From NCBI RefSeq assembly GCF_036373705.1, contig NW_027102764.1, positions 1 to 64,000 on the forward strand: 64,000 nucleotides of DNA, given 5' to 3'. The notes beneath the pieces were generated by a model. It was not told the DNA's origin. It did not search any database and saw only the letters and a list, made by a program, of their open reading frames with translations. The stretch comes from Amia ocellicauda. Lineage: Eukaryota; Chordata; Actinopteri; Amiiformes; Amiidae. The position numbers and the translations under genes are program-made. Of this stretch, positions 33,401 to 45,256 are shown piece by piece. How positions within the stretch are numbered: position 1 is the first letter of the stretch; each line of letters starts with the position of its first letter.

Positions 33401-34486
33401 GTGACCTCTGATGAGTTTTTGCCCCTGGAGGAGTGTGTTCTGGTGATCGGGCAAGTTGTCGGTTGTGAAAATATAAAGTCGGCAGCTCGTATGAGCGGGT
33501 CTGTTGTGCTGTTTCTGAGCAGCATTGAGTTGGTCTCGCGTATCGTTGAGACTGGTATAGTGATCGGTGGTGTTTTGATCAATGTCACCCCACTAGCAGC
33601 TCCGGCCAGGAGAGTTACTTTGTCTAATGTCCCTCGTTTTCTGTCAAACGACCTATTAGAGAGGGAACTGGCGAGACATGGGTGGATAATGTCGGGTTTG
33701 AAACGTATACCGCTGGGGTGTAAGTCACAGCAGTTGAAACATGTTGTTTCGTTCAGAAGGCAGGTATTCATGATTTTGAATGACATAAATGGGGATCTGA
33801 ACATTGTGCTTAAGTTCAAGGTTGATGGCAATGATTATGTTGTCTTTGTCACATCTGATTCTATGAAGTGCTTCAACTGCGGTAATGAAGGCCACACTGT
33901 TAGGCATTGCCCCGAGAAGGATCAGGATGAGGGTGCTGGTCCCAGTCGACGGGGGGGTCAGCCCAAGCAGGCCAGGTCGGGGAGTGGTGAGCAGCCCGGC
34001 CGCCCTACTAGCGGAGCAGCCGAAGTGGCAGAGGAGGCGAGAAGAGGGGCTGCGGGGGAGGCTGTTGAAGAGAGTGAGGGTCTGGAGGTCCAGGTACAGG
34101 AGAGTGTGGGCGCTGAGAGGACTTCCGACCGCGGCGGTACCGTGCCGACTGTGGAGGTCCCAGGTGTTAGCGGTGTGTCAGCTAATGTTTGTGGAGCATC
34201 AGACAGTACGGATGACAGCCGTTTAACTGGACTGGATGGCAGTATACAGCAGCAGGACGGGGCATCAGGTAGTGGAGTGGGGGTGAGCAGCGAGAGGGCT
34301 GGTGACCAGACTGAAAAGATGGAGACTGTGAAGACAACACTGAGCAGTGTGTGGGACACGGGAATGGAAGTGGGGACGGATCCTGGTCAGGACAGCAGGG
34401 TTTTTAAAGTGCCTGGGAAGAAACGCATTCGCAAATCTGAGGACGGTGCTTCTGCTAAAAAACGGAGTCCAGCTCCTGAGCCTTGA
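33401..34486 (+). CDS. LINE ORF1-like protein, unit 7
   Basis: Intact 361-codon frame; protein identical to the unit 1 copy, including Val15. Confidence 0.72.
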   Translation: MTSDEFLPLEECVLVIGQVVGCENIKSAARMSGSVVLFLSSIELVSRIVETGIVIGGVLINVTPLAAPARRVTLSNVPRFLSNDLLERELARHGWIMSGLKRIPLGCKSQQLKHVVSFRRQVFMILNDINGDLNIVLKFKVDGNDYVVFVTSDSMKCFNCGNEGHTVRHCPEKDQDEGAGPSRRGGQPKQARSGSGEQPGRPTSGAAEVAEEARRGAAGEAVEESEGLEVQVQESVGAERTSDRGGTVPTVEVPGVSGVSANVCGASDSTDDSRLTGLDGSIQQQDGASGSGVGVSSERAGDQTEKMETVKTTLSSVWDTGMEVGTDPGQDSRVFKVPGKKRIRKSEDGASAKKRSPAPEP

Positions 34487-37400
34487 TGAGTCAGTGTGCT
34501 CCCAGGAGATGCTCAAAGGAGCCTGCCTAAAACAGTGTGCTACCTAGAGATCCTGAAGTCACCCCCGCAACTCAAAAGCACCTGTGTTGCTCCCAGAAAC
34601 AAAAGAGGAAAAACTGGAAAAACCAGTATACCAGTCAAGCAACTTAAGCTCAAGAAGGGAGGCAGCTTGACCAAGCCAGTTTAAGCTGACAAGTTACTGT
34701 GACTGCCTATATTGTTTTTCATTTGTTTGTTTTTTATGACATTGGAGTTACAAGGTTCTGCACTGAACACAAATCTACTAAGAAGTGTCTCCTTAAAACT
34801 CAACCATAAAAGTAAAATAATAATAAAATAAAAAACTTCAGAAGGAATTATTTTCAACTGAGAGTTTGCTTGTACACTGTTACTTAACAAAAATATATTA
34901 CACTGCACACAAATTATTTCTGACCAATCCAACATGGCCAAACGATATAAACAATGCACTTTTCTTGAACAACCCTGAACACAACTTTATACAGCAGGTC
35001 ACACATCCTATGCATCATTATTTTCAGAGAAGATGCGTTTTGGAGGAATAGAAAATAAAATCTAAACAATAACAAAAGGCTTCCAGCAAATGTGTTGCTT
35101 GGCCCCATAATAAGTATTTGAACTGTTTCAAAGTGAAAGCTTCAGACCATTTTGATGCGGTTTGCAAGTTAACAAGTTCTGCTGTCCAAACATGACACTA
35201 TCCGTAAGTTAGCCACTCAAAGTGACTTAATCATACCCTGCAGAACATCCTTCGAAATTAAGCTTTTTCTATGATAGCCTGCAGTGGTTTTCAACCCTGA
35301 TCCCGAAGGGCCTCCTCTGACTCCAGCAAGTCTGCAACAGCAGCCACACATTCCTCAGCCCAGTTAAAATGAGGCTCATTTTCACAAGTTAAACATTGTA
35401 GCGTAAGGTACACTTATAAATTTCAAGTAAAGAAGTGAATTTATAGTGTCACCATATCACGAATCCTGGAATCTTGTAGAACTCAATTTCTGTAATAATT
35501 GGACGCAGACACCAATTCCAAAGATATAAATTGTCAAATTTATTCAAAACAAAGACTAAATGTAGCACTACACTAATTATACAAAAGGGAAGAACTAATT
35601 AAAATTCAACTCTAGATCAACAAATCACTTCCGTGACCAAATCAAAGACCATGGGATTTCATATGATAACACAAATCGATTAACAAAAAAGGTTATAAAC
35701 ACATTGACTACAATACCGGTTAGTAAGACGAAGGTGAGTCTCTCGTTAGTATTATTAGTCAGACATTAAATAACTACGCAGGTTAGTATTTATGTCAGGT
35801 AACTTCTCGTTATATATATATCAGTCTCATTTACGTTTAGGTGCCGAGAAAGATCCTATCATTACTTGTTACCACACTTTCCCTTAACTGATTATTATTC
35901 AATGATTTAGGATAGGCAGGGCCACCAATAATCTAATGTCTATTAACTTGTGTCAATTTCAGACTAAACAGTTAAACAGGAATGAGAAGATATTTCTCGA
36001 CGTTGACAGATTTTATTTCTAAAATTATCAACAAAACAGTTTAATGCAACACACATTTATATTTAAGAAAACTAAATGATATTACACATTCTAGAGTTAT
36101 GAATCACAGATTAACATTTCTAATTGATTTCTCAAATGTCATGAATCATGAACTCCAAACTGTTAAACTTATCTGAACTTCGTCGCAGAGAGGCCTCTCT
36201 GGCTTCGGGCTCAGATAACAGCACACGGCACGAGGTCCGTGTGGTTTGGAACAAAGGCAGTCCGGTTCGGCTTTGTCCAAGAACTTCCACTCAGTCGATG
36301 CACCTGGAAATTGGGGTTTCTCGAAAGTAGTGTCGTTTCCAAACAGATTTTCCACTGGTTTGAAGGCTCCAAGGTTGTGCACAAAATCTTCTTTGAGGAA
36401 AGCAGGGCCCTGTTTGTTCCAAGGGTCAAGTTTCTTAAGACTCAAATAGCTATTTAAATGACTGACACTTTCGTATACAGTCGACTTAGTCAATTGTCCA
36501 GCTGTATTCACTCCACTGATCAGGTGGGCACAGGCGGGCAGCGCAGTCTGTAAAGTTCTTTATTTAATAAAGTCCTTTAAAAGAATTCTTCGTACGGCTC
36601 AATCTCCTTCTCCCAGTTTAACTCTTCTGTTGCCGGCAAAGACTTGGTTGGTTTCTGGTTCCGGTTCTGGCAACAGAGCTACAGGTTGAGCTGTGGCAGC
36701 GAGTTACTGGTTCAGGTGAGAGAGAGAGAGAGAAAGACCGTCCGCTGTTCCTTATAGTCTGTCAGATCAATAGGTGATTGGTTCCTGAGTTCTTGAGATT
36801 GGATTTCGGTTTCAGCCCCCAGTGTCCTATTGGAGGGGGGCTTGATTTATGACTGATGTCAATCCATGCCATCTTTTGGAAATGCCGGTTGGCCCGGGTT
36901 CGTAGCTCTATGTCGGGATTTCGGCTCTCGTCCACTTCAAAGAGTTTTTATCACCTACAGGCCCCTTTCTCCAGACATCTCATAGCAGAATTCCAAACTA
37001 TTTGGCCTCTTCTTGGTGCCATCCTCCCCAAAACTGTCACTTTGATGCAAACCAGTTCCAAGCTGATGAGCTAAGGAAATCTGATAACTTTGGGGGGGGA
37101 GAGGTCTTCTTTAGATCAGTGCTTCAGCTCAGAGCCCAAATGCTCTTATCAGGGACTCTGTTCCCAACATAACGCTACATGAGTAATCGGGCTCTAAATA
37201 GCCCCAGGCGTTTCTCCTGCAGTTCTTCCTTCTTTCCACTGCTAGCACTGCCTTTGTGAAGGCGGATGGGGCTTGTGAGAAGTCAACAGCGTGTCTACCG
37301 AAAAGGGTGTCTGACTCCTGGTTTTGGATCCGGAAGGGTTGATAACAAACTGAAACGGTTACAATATGATACTGCTTAAATTAACTGTGGATATAGATTG

Positions 37401-38411
37401 TGATCGTGCTCGGCTAAGGTGTGCTTTCAGTCCGCACACAAAACATTTCAGTCGTCTAATCAAATCGAATAAAACAGCGAGGATAGCATGTTCGATCCGT
37501 GTGCTATTGTTTTTCAACAAGTGTAATGCCCTTTGTAACGTTTAACCGATTCGTTGAATAGAGCTTGTTATAGGATATTGTGAACTGAACCTATTTTGCT
37601 GTGAATTTATATTGAGTGCGAATAGTTTATTGTGTCTGGTCGCGGTCTGTCTGCACTAAATAAATGATTTGTATCAAGTCATTTTTTAGTTTGTCTGTCT
37701 ACTTTTTTACCTTGCGACTAAAGGCCACTCCTTGCACTTCACACATTTGCCCTTTTAATTACTCCCTTACTGACATACTTTAACATGCAATGTGCGTGTG
37801 ATAATAGTTTTAGCAGCCTGTTGCCATTCAGGTGAGACGATACCTAGAAAATCCGTTCTCAGGAGAATTGTGTTTCTTTGCTGATCACGTTCTATGTCGC
37901 TTTTTACACAGTTCTTACAAGTGGCACATTGGGGATGAGGAGCAGTGCATGCTGACCCGCATAGCTGTGGACTTCTGCATGGCATGGGGTCACAGGTCAT
38001 TCCAAGTATTTCAAGACACGAGCAAATGTGTGGACACATTGCGTAGGTTGTGTTGGCCCAACCCTCACAGATTGTGCCAAGTCAAGTAGAGATGCATGTT
38101 GTCCTGTTCTAAAGTGACACGTCGTCAACAGCAAAAACATCTCTCAGAGTTCCAGGAATTCCTTGATTGCATTGCTTGCCTTTCCTCAGGAAGACAACAC
38201 TTGCCAGGCTGGATATTTGCCAAAGGAAGCCAAGAGGACAGGACACCACACCTAGATGCAACTGCATATCTCATTGTCACCAGGAAGGCCCGCCGCAAGT
38301 GACCCACCACAGACAGCACTCTGGGCGCAACTTGGCTCACTCGGGACCTGGCCGTGCGACAGAGCGAGACGTGTGCGTAGAGCAGAGACCTTTAGCACAA
38401 GCATCAAGCTT

Positions 38412-38483
38412 GGTTCCATGGTGTAATGGTTAGCACTCTGGACTCTGAATCCAGCGATCCGAGTTCAAGTCTCGGTGGGACCT
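38412..38483 (+). tRNA. tRNA-Gln (anticodon CTG), unit 7
   Basis: Identical tRNA body in a unit-1-type context. Confidence 0.95.
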
Positions 38484-38646
38484 GGGCCCCATGGCTGGGG
38501 CAGCGGCGGCAAAGCGGTGGTCTCCCTGGGTGAGGGCCTGTGTCTGCGATCAGGGCCGTTTACGTTCTTCTTGGGAGGCTTGGAGACGAAGTGGCGAGAC
38601 CTCCGGGTTGGCGTGCTGCGTTCACCTTCCTGAAACACCGAGGCCT

Positions 38647-38665
38647 GGGGCCCCCTGGTGGCGAC
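38647..38665 (-). promoter_or_regulatory. CTCF consensus-like site, unit 7
   Basis: Same match in the unit-1-type unit of block 2. Confidence 0.55.
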
Positions 38666-38816
38666 TGCGTGGCTTTAACGGAGAAGGTGCCTGTGTTGAA
38701 CCCTTCTTGGAAATAATGGTTTTCCCCGATCTATATAGAAGAGGATGGCTATTATTGTAACAACCAGACATTTGTGTCTGCACTGTCACTCACTCATCTA
38801 TCTATCTCTATCTCTA

Positions 38817-38874
38817 CAGTGGTAGAGGTCTCGCCTGCCACTCGGGATTCCTTTGCTTGATTCGCGGCCACTGG
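38817..38874 (+). pseudogene. tRNA-Gly (GCC) relic, unit 7
   Basis: Same decayed sequence as unit 1. Confidence 0.75.
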
Positions 38875-39287
38875 TTTTCTCCGATCTATATAGAAGAGGA
38901 TGTCTTTTATTGTAACAACCAGACATTTGATTCTGCACTGTCACTCACTCACTCATCTATCTATCTATCTATCTATCTATCGACTATTGACTATCGACAT
39001 TTGCTGTCTGCCGCTGTGATTGTTGGGAGTGAGTGTGGAGGTGCAGGTGTGCATGTTTGCTGCTGCCAGGTTTGTTTGTGGTTTTTCTCCTCTACTTTTT
39101 TCGTTCTTTCTTTCTTTCTTTCTGAATGTGTCTTTGACAGTTTTGTAAGAGGTTTTTCTGAAGAGTTTCCCCATGCTGAGCTGACTCCTGCAGTCAGTGA
39201 AGTGATCGGGATGTCTGGGGCTGGGTCGGGGAGGGGGGGAATCAGAGTTTTTTATTCGAGACTTTAACACGTCGGCATGGCGTTAAA

Positions 39288-40372
39288 GTGACCTCTGATG
39301 AGTTTTTGCCCCTGGAGGAGTGTGTTCTGGCGATCGGGCAAGTTGTCGGTTGTGAAAATATAAAGTCGGCAGCTCGTATGAGCGGGTCTGTTGTGCTGTT
39401 TCTGAGCAGCATTGAGTTGGTCTCGCGTATCGTTGAGACTGGTATAGTGATCGGTGGTGTTTTGATCAATGTCACCCCACTAGCAGCTCCGGCCAGGAGA
39501 GTTACTTTGTCTAATGTCCCTCGTTTTCTGTCAAACGACCTATTAGAGAGGGAACTGGCGAGACATGGGTGGATAATGTCGGGTTTGAAACGTATACCGC
39601 TGGGGTGTAAGTCACAGCAGTTGAAACATGTTGTTTCGTTCAGAAGGCAGGTATTCATGATTTTGAATGACATAAATGGGGATCTGAACATTGTGCTTAA
39701 GTTCAAGGTTGATGGCAATGATTATGTTGTCTTTGTCACATCTGATTCTATGAAGTGCTTCAACTGCGGTAATGAAGGCCACACTGTTAGGCATTGCCCC
39801 GAGAAGGATCAGGATGAGGGTGCTGGTCCCAGTCGACGGGGGGTCAGCCCAAGCAGGCCAGGTCGGGGAGTGGTGAGCAGCCCGGCCGCCCTACTAGCGG
39901 AGCAGCCGAAGTGGCAGAGGAGGCGAGAAGAGGGGCTGCGGGGGAGGCTGTTGAAGAGAGTGAGGGTCAGGAGGTCCAGGTACAGGAGAGTGTGGGCGCT
40001 GAGAGGACTTCCGACCGCGGCGGTACCGTGCCGACTGTGGAGGTCCCAGGTGTTAGCGGTGTGTCAGCTAATGTTTGTGGAGCATCAGACAGTACGGATG
40101 ACAGCCGTTTAACTGGACTGGATGGCAGTATACAGCAGCAGGATGGGGCATCAGGTAGTGGAGTGGGGGTGAGCAGCGAGAGGGCTGGTGACCAGACTGA
40201 AAAGATGGAGACTGTGAAGACAACACTGAGCAGTGTGTGGGACACGGGAATGGAAGTGGGGACGGATCCTGGTCAGGACAGCAGGGTTTTTAAAGTGCCT
40301 GGGAAGAAACGCATTCGCAAATCTGAGGACGGTGCTTCTGCTAAAAAACGGAGTCCAGCTCCTGAGCCTTGA
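39288..40372 (+). pseudogene. LINE ORF1-like frame, unit 8 (frameshifted)
   Basis: Same six-G state and same shifted tail (ending at 40112) as unit 2; the original C-terminal frame ends at 40372. Residues through the zinc knuckle are intact. Confidence 0.75.
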
Positions 40373-43300
40373 TGAGTCAGTGTGCTCCCAGGAGATGCTC
40401 AAAGGAGCCTGCCTAAAACAGTGTGCTACCTAGAGATCCTGAAGTCACCCCCGCAACTCAAAAGCACCTGTGTTGCTCCCAGAAACAAAAGAGGAAAAAC
40501 TGGAAAAACCAGTATACCAGTCAAGCAACTTAAGCTCAAGAAGGGAGGCAGCTTGACCAAGCCAGTTTAAGCTGACAAGTTACTGTGACTGCCTATATTG
40601 TTTTTCATTTGTTTGTTTTTTATGACATTGGAGTTACAAGGTTCTGCACTGAACACAAATCTACTAAGAAGTGTCTCCTTAAAACTCAACCATAAAAGTA
40701 AAATAATAATAAAATAAAAAACTTCAGAAGGAATTATTTTCAACTGAGAGTTTGCTTGTACACTGTTACTTAACAAAAATATATTACACTGCACACAAAT
40801 TATTTCTGACCAATCCAACATGGCCAAACGATATAAACAATGCACTTTTCTTGAACAACCCTGAACACAACTTTATACAGCAGGTCACACATCCTATGCA
40901 TCATTATTTTCAGAGAAGATGCGTTTTGGAGGAATAGAAAATAAAATCTAAACAATAACAAAAGGCTTCCAGCAAATGTGTTGCTTGGCCCCATAATAAG
41001 TATTTGAACTGTTTCAAAGTGAAAGCTTCAGACCATTTTGATGCGGTTTGCAAGTTAACAAGTTCTGCTGTCCAAACATGACACTATCCGTAAGTTAGCC
41101 ACTCAAAGTGACTTAATCATACCCTGCAGAACATCCTTCAAAATTAAGCTTTTTCTATGATAGCCTGCAGTGGTTTTCAACCCTGATCCCGAAGGGCCTC
41201 CTCTGACTCCAGCAAGTCTGCAACAGCAGCCACACATTCCTCAACCCAGTTAAAATGAGGCTCATTTTCACAAGTTAAACATTGTAGCGTAAGGTACACT
41301 TATAAATTTCAAGTAAAGAAGTGAATTTATAGTGTCACCATATCACGAATCCTGGAATCTTGTAGAACTCAATTTCTGTAATAATTGGACGCAGACACCA
41401 ATTCCAAAGATATAAATTGTCAAATTTATTCAAAACAAAGACTAAATGTAGCACTACACTAATTATACAAAAGGGAAGAACTAATTAAAATTCAACTCTA
41501 GATCAACAAATCACTTCCGTGACCAAATCAAAGACCATGGGATTTCATATGATAACACAAATCGATTAACAAAAAAGGTTATAAACACATTGACTACAAT
41601 ACCGGTTAGTAAGACGAAGGTGAGTCTCTCGTTAGTATTATTAGTCAGACATTAAATAACTACGCAGGTTAGTATTTATGTCAGGTAACTTCTCGTTATA
41701 TATATATCAGTCTCATTTACGTTTAGGTGCCGAGAAAGATCCTATCATTACTTGTTACCACACTTTCCCTTAACTGATTATTATTCAATGATTTAGGATA
41801 GGCAGGGCCACCAATAATCTAATGTCTATTAACTTGTGTCAATTTCAGACTAAACAGTTAAACAGGAATGAGAAGATATTTCTCGACGTTGACAGATTTT
41901 ATTTCTAAAATTATCAACAAAACAGTTTAATGCAACACACATTTATATTTAAGAAAACTAAATGATATTACACATTCTAGAGTTATGAATCACAGATTAA
42001 CATTTCTAATTGATTTCTCAAATGTCATGAATCATGAACTCCAAACTGTTAAACTTATCTGAACTTCGTCGCAGAGAGGCCTCTCTGGCTTCGGGCTCAG
42101 ATAACAGCACACGGCACGAGGTCCGTGTGGTTTGGAACAAAGGCAGTCCGGTTCGGCTTTGTCCAAGAACTTCCACTCAGTCGATGCACCTGGAAATTGG
42201 GGTTTCTCGAAAGTAGTGTCGTTTCCAAACAGATTTTCCACTGGTTTGAAGGCTCCAAGGTTGTGCACAAAATCTTCTTTGAGGAAAGCAGGGCCCTGTT
42301 TGTTCCAAGGGTCAAGTTTCTTAAGACTCAAATAGCTATTTAAATGACTGACACTTTCGTATACAGTCGACTTAGTCAATTGTCCAGCTGTATTCACTCC
42401 ACTGATCAGGTGGGCACAGGCGGGCAGCGCAGTCTGTAAAGTTCTTTATTTAATAAAGTCCTTTAAAAGAATTCTTCGTACGGCTCAATCTCCTTCTCCC
42501 AGTTTAACTCTTCTGTTGCCGGCAAAGACTTGGTTGGTTTCTGGTTCCGGTTCTGGCAACAGAGCTACAGGTTGAGCTGTGGCAGCGAGTTACTGGTTCA
42601 GGTGAGAGAGAGAGAGAGAAAGACCGTCCGCTGTTCCTTATAGTCTGTCAGATCAATAGGTGATTGGTTCCTGAGTTCTTGAGATTGGATTTCGGTTTCA
42701 GCCCCCAGTGTCCTATTGGAGGGGGGCTTGATTTATGACTGATGTCAATCCATGCCATCTTTTGGAAATGCCGGTTGGCCCGGGTTCGTAGCTCTATGTC
42801 GGGATTTCGGCTCTCGTCCACTTCAAAGAGTTTTTATCACCTACAGGCCCCTTTCTCCAGACATCTCATAGCAGAATTCCAAACTATTTGGCCTCTTCTT
42901 GGTGCCATCCTCCCCAAAACTGTCACTTTGATGCAAACCAGTTCCAAGCTGATGAGCTAAGGAAATCTGATAACTTTGGGGGGGGAGAGGTCTTCTTTAG
43001 ATCAGTGCTTCAGCTCAGAGCCCAAATGCTCTTATCAGGGACTCTGTTCCCAACATAACGCTACATGAGTAATCGGGCTCTAAATAGCCCCAGGCGTTTC
43101 TCCTGCAGTTCTTCCTTCTTTCCACTGCTAGCACTGCCTTTGTGAAGGCGGATGGGGCTTGTGAGAAGTCAACAGCGTGTCTACCGAAAAGGGTGTCTGA
43201 CTCCTGGTTTTGGATCCGGAAGGGTTGATAACAAACTGAAACGGTTACAATATGATACTGCTTAAATTAACTGTGGATATAGATTGTGATCGTGCTCGGC

Positions 43301-43724
43301 TAAGGTGTGCTTTCAGTCCGCACACAAAACATTTCAGTCGTCTAATCAAATCGAATAAAACAGCGAGGATAGCATGTTCGATCCGTGTGCTATTGTTTTT
43401 CAACAAGTGTAATGCCCTTTGTAACGTTTAACCGATTCGTTGAATAGAGCTTGTTATAGGATATTGTGAACTGAACCTATTTTGCTGTGAATTTATATTG
43501 AGTGCGAATAGTTTATTGTGTCTGGTCGCGGTCTGTCTGCACTAAATAAATGATTTGTATCAAGTCATTTTTTAGTTTGTCTGTCTACTTTTTTACCTTG
43601 CGACTAAAGGCCACTCCTTGCACTTCACACATTTGCCCTTTTAATTACTCCCTTACTGACATACTTTAACATGCAATGTGCGTGTGATAATAGTTTTAGC
43701 AGCCTGTTGCCATTCAGGTGAGAT

Positions 43725-43752
43725 GATACCTAGATACCTAGATACCTATACC
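43725..43752 (+). other. Deletion junction with filler repeat, unit 8
   Basis: Block 2 counterpart of the unit 2 junction. Confidence 0.8.
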
Positions 43753-44170
43753 ACTGGTTTTCTCCGATCTATATAGAAGAGGATGTCTTTTATTGTAACA
43801 ACCAGACATTTGATTCTGCACTGTCACTCACTCACTCATCTATCTATCTATCTATCTATCTATCGACTATTGACTATCGACATTTGCTGTCTGCCGCTGT
43901 GATTGTTGGGAGTGAGTGTGGAGGTGCAGGTGTGCATGTTTGCTGCTGCCAGGTTTGTTTGTGGTTTTTCTCCTCTACTTTTTTCGTTCTTTCTTTCTTT
44001 CTTTCTGAATGTGTCTTTGACAGTTTTGTAAGAGGTTTTTCTGAAGAGTTTCCCCATGCTGAGCTGACTCCTGCAGTCAGTGAAGTGATCGGGATGTCTG
44101 GGGCTGGGTCGGGGAGGGGGGGAATCAGAGTTTTTTATTCGAGACTTTAACACGTCGGCATGGCGTTAAA

Positions 44171-45256
44171 GTGACCTCTGATGAGTTTTTGCCCCTGGAG
44201 GAGTGTGTTCTGGCGATCGGGCAAGTTGTCGGTTGTGAAAATATAAAGTCGGCAGCTCGTATGAGCGGGTCTGTTGTGCTGTTTCTGAGCAGCATTGAGT
44301 TGGTCTCGCGTATCGTTGAGACTGGTATAGTGATCGGTGGTGTTTTGATCAATGTCACCCCACTAGCAGCTCCGGCCAGGAGAGTTACTTTGTCTAATGT
44401 CCCTCGTTTTCTGTCAAACGACCTATTAGAGAGGGAACTGGCGAGACATGGGTGGATAATGTCGGGTTTGAAACGTATACCGCTGGGGTGTAAGTCACAG
44501 CAGTTGAAACATGTTGTTTCGTTCAGAAGGCAGGTATTCATGATTTTGAATGACATAAATGGGGATCTGAACATTGTGCTTAAGTTCAAGGTTGATGGCA
44601 ATGATTATGTTGTCTTTGTCACATCTGATTCTATGAAGTGCTTCAACTGCGGTAATGAAGGCCACACTGTTAGGCATTGCCCCGAGAAGGATCAGGATGA
44701 GGGTGCTGGTCCCAGTCGACGGGGGGGTCAGCCCAAGCAGGCCAGGTCGGGGAGTGGTGAGCAGCCCGGCCGCCCTACTAGCGGAGCAGCCGAAGTGGCA
44801 GAGGAGGCGAGAAGAGGGGCTGCGGGGGAGGCTGTTGAAGAGAGTGAGGGTCTGGAGGTCCAGGTACAGGAGAGTGTGGGCGCTGAGAGGACTTCCGACC
44901 GCGGCGGTACCGTGCCGACTGTGGAGGTCCCAGGTGTTAGCGGTGTGTCAGCTAATGTTTGTGGAGCATCAGACAGTACGGATGACAGCCGTTTAACTGG
45001 ACTGGATGGCAGTATACAGCAGCAGGATGGGGCATCAGGTAGTGGAGTGGGGGTGAGCAGCGAGAGGGCTGGTGACCAGACTGAAAAGATGGAGACTGTG
45101 AAGACAACACTGAGCAGTGTGTGGGACACGGGAATGGAAGTGGGGACGGATCCTGGTCAGGACAGCAGGGTTTTTAAAGTGCCTGGGAAGAAACGCATTC
45201 GCAAATCTGAGGACGGTGCTTCTGCTAAAAAACGGAGTCCAGCTCCTGAGCCTTGA
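44171..45256 (+). CDS. LINE ORF1-like protein, unit 9
   Basis: Intact 361-codon frame; protein identical to unit 3. Confidence 0.72.
   Translation: MTSDEFLPLEECVLAIGQVVGCENIKSAARMSGSVVLFLSSIELVSRIVETGIVIGGVLINVTPLAAPARRVTLSNVPRFLSNDLLERELARHGWIMSGLKRIPLGCKSQQLKHVVSFRRQVFMILNDINGDLNIVLKFKVDGNDYVVFVTSDSMKCFNCGNEGHTVRHCPEKDQDEGAGPSRRGGQPKQARSGSGEQPGRPTSGAAEVAEEARRGAAGEAVEESEGLEVQVQESVGAERTSDRGGTVPTVEVPGVSGVSANVCGASDSTDDSRLTGLDGSIQQQDGASGSGVGVSSERAGDQTEKMETVKTTLSSVWDTGMEVGTDPGQDSRVFKVPGKKRIRKSEDGASAKKRSPAPEP

Larger units (their letters stand above)
33139..39021 (+). repeat. Array unit 7 (unit-1 type)
   Basis: Matches unit 1, including the 4-bp leader deletion and Val15. Confidence 0.93.
39022..43904 (+). 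repeat. Array unit 8 (unit-2 type)
   Basis: Matches unit 2: short, shifted ORF, filler junction at 43725-43752. Confidence 0.93.
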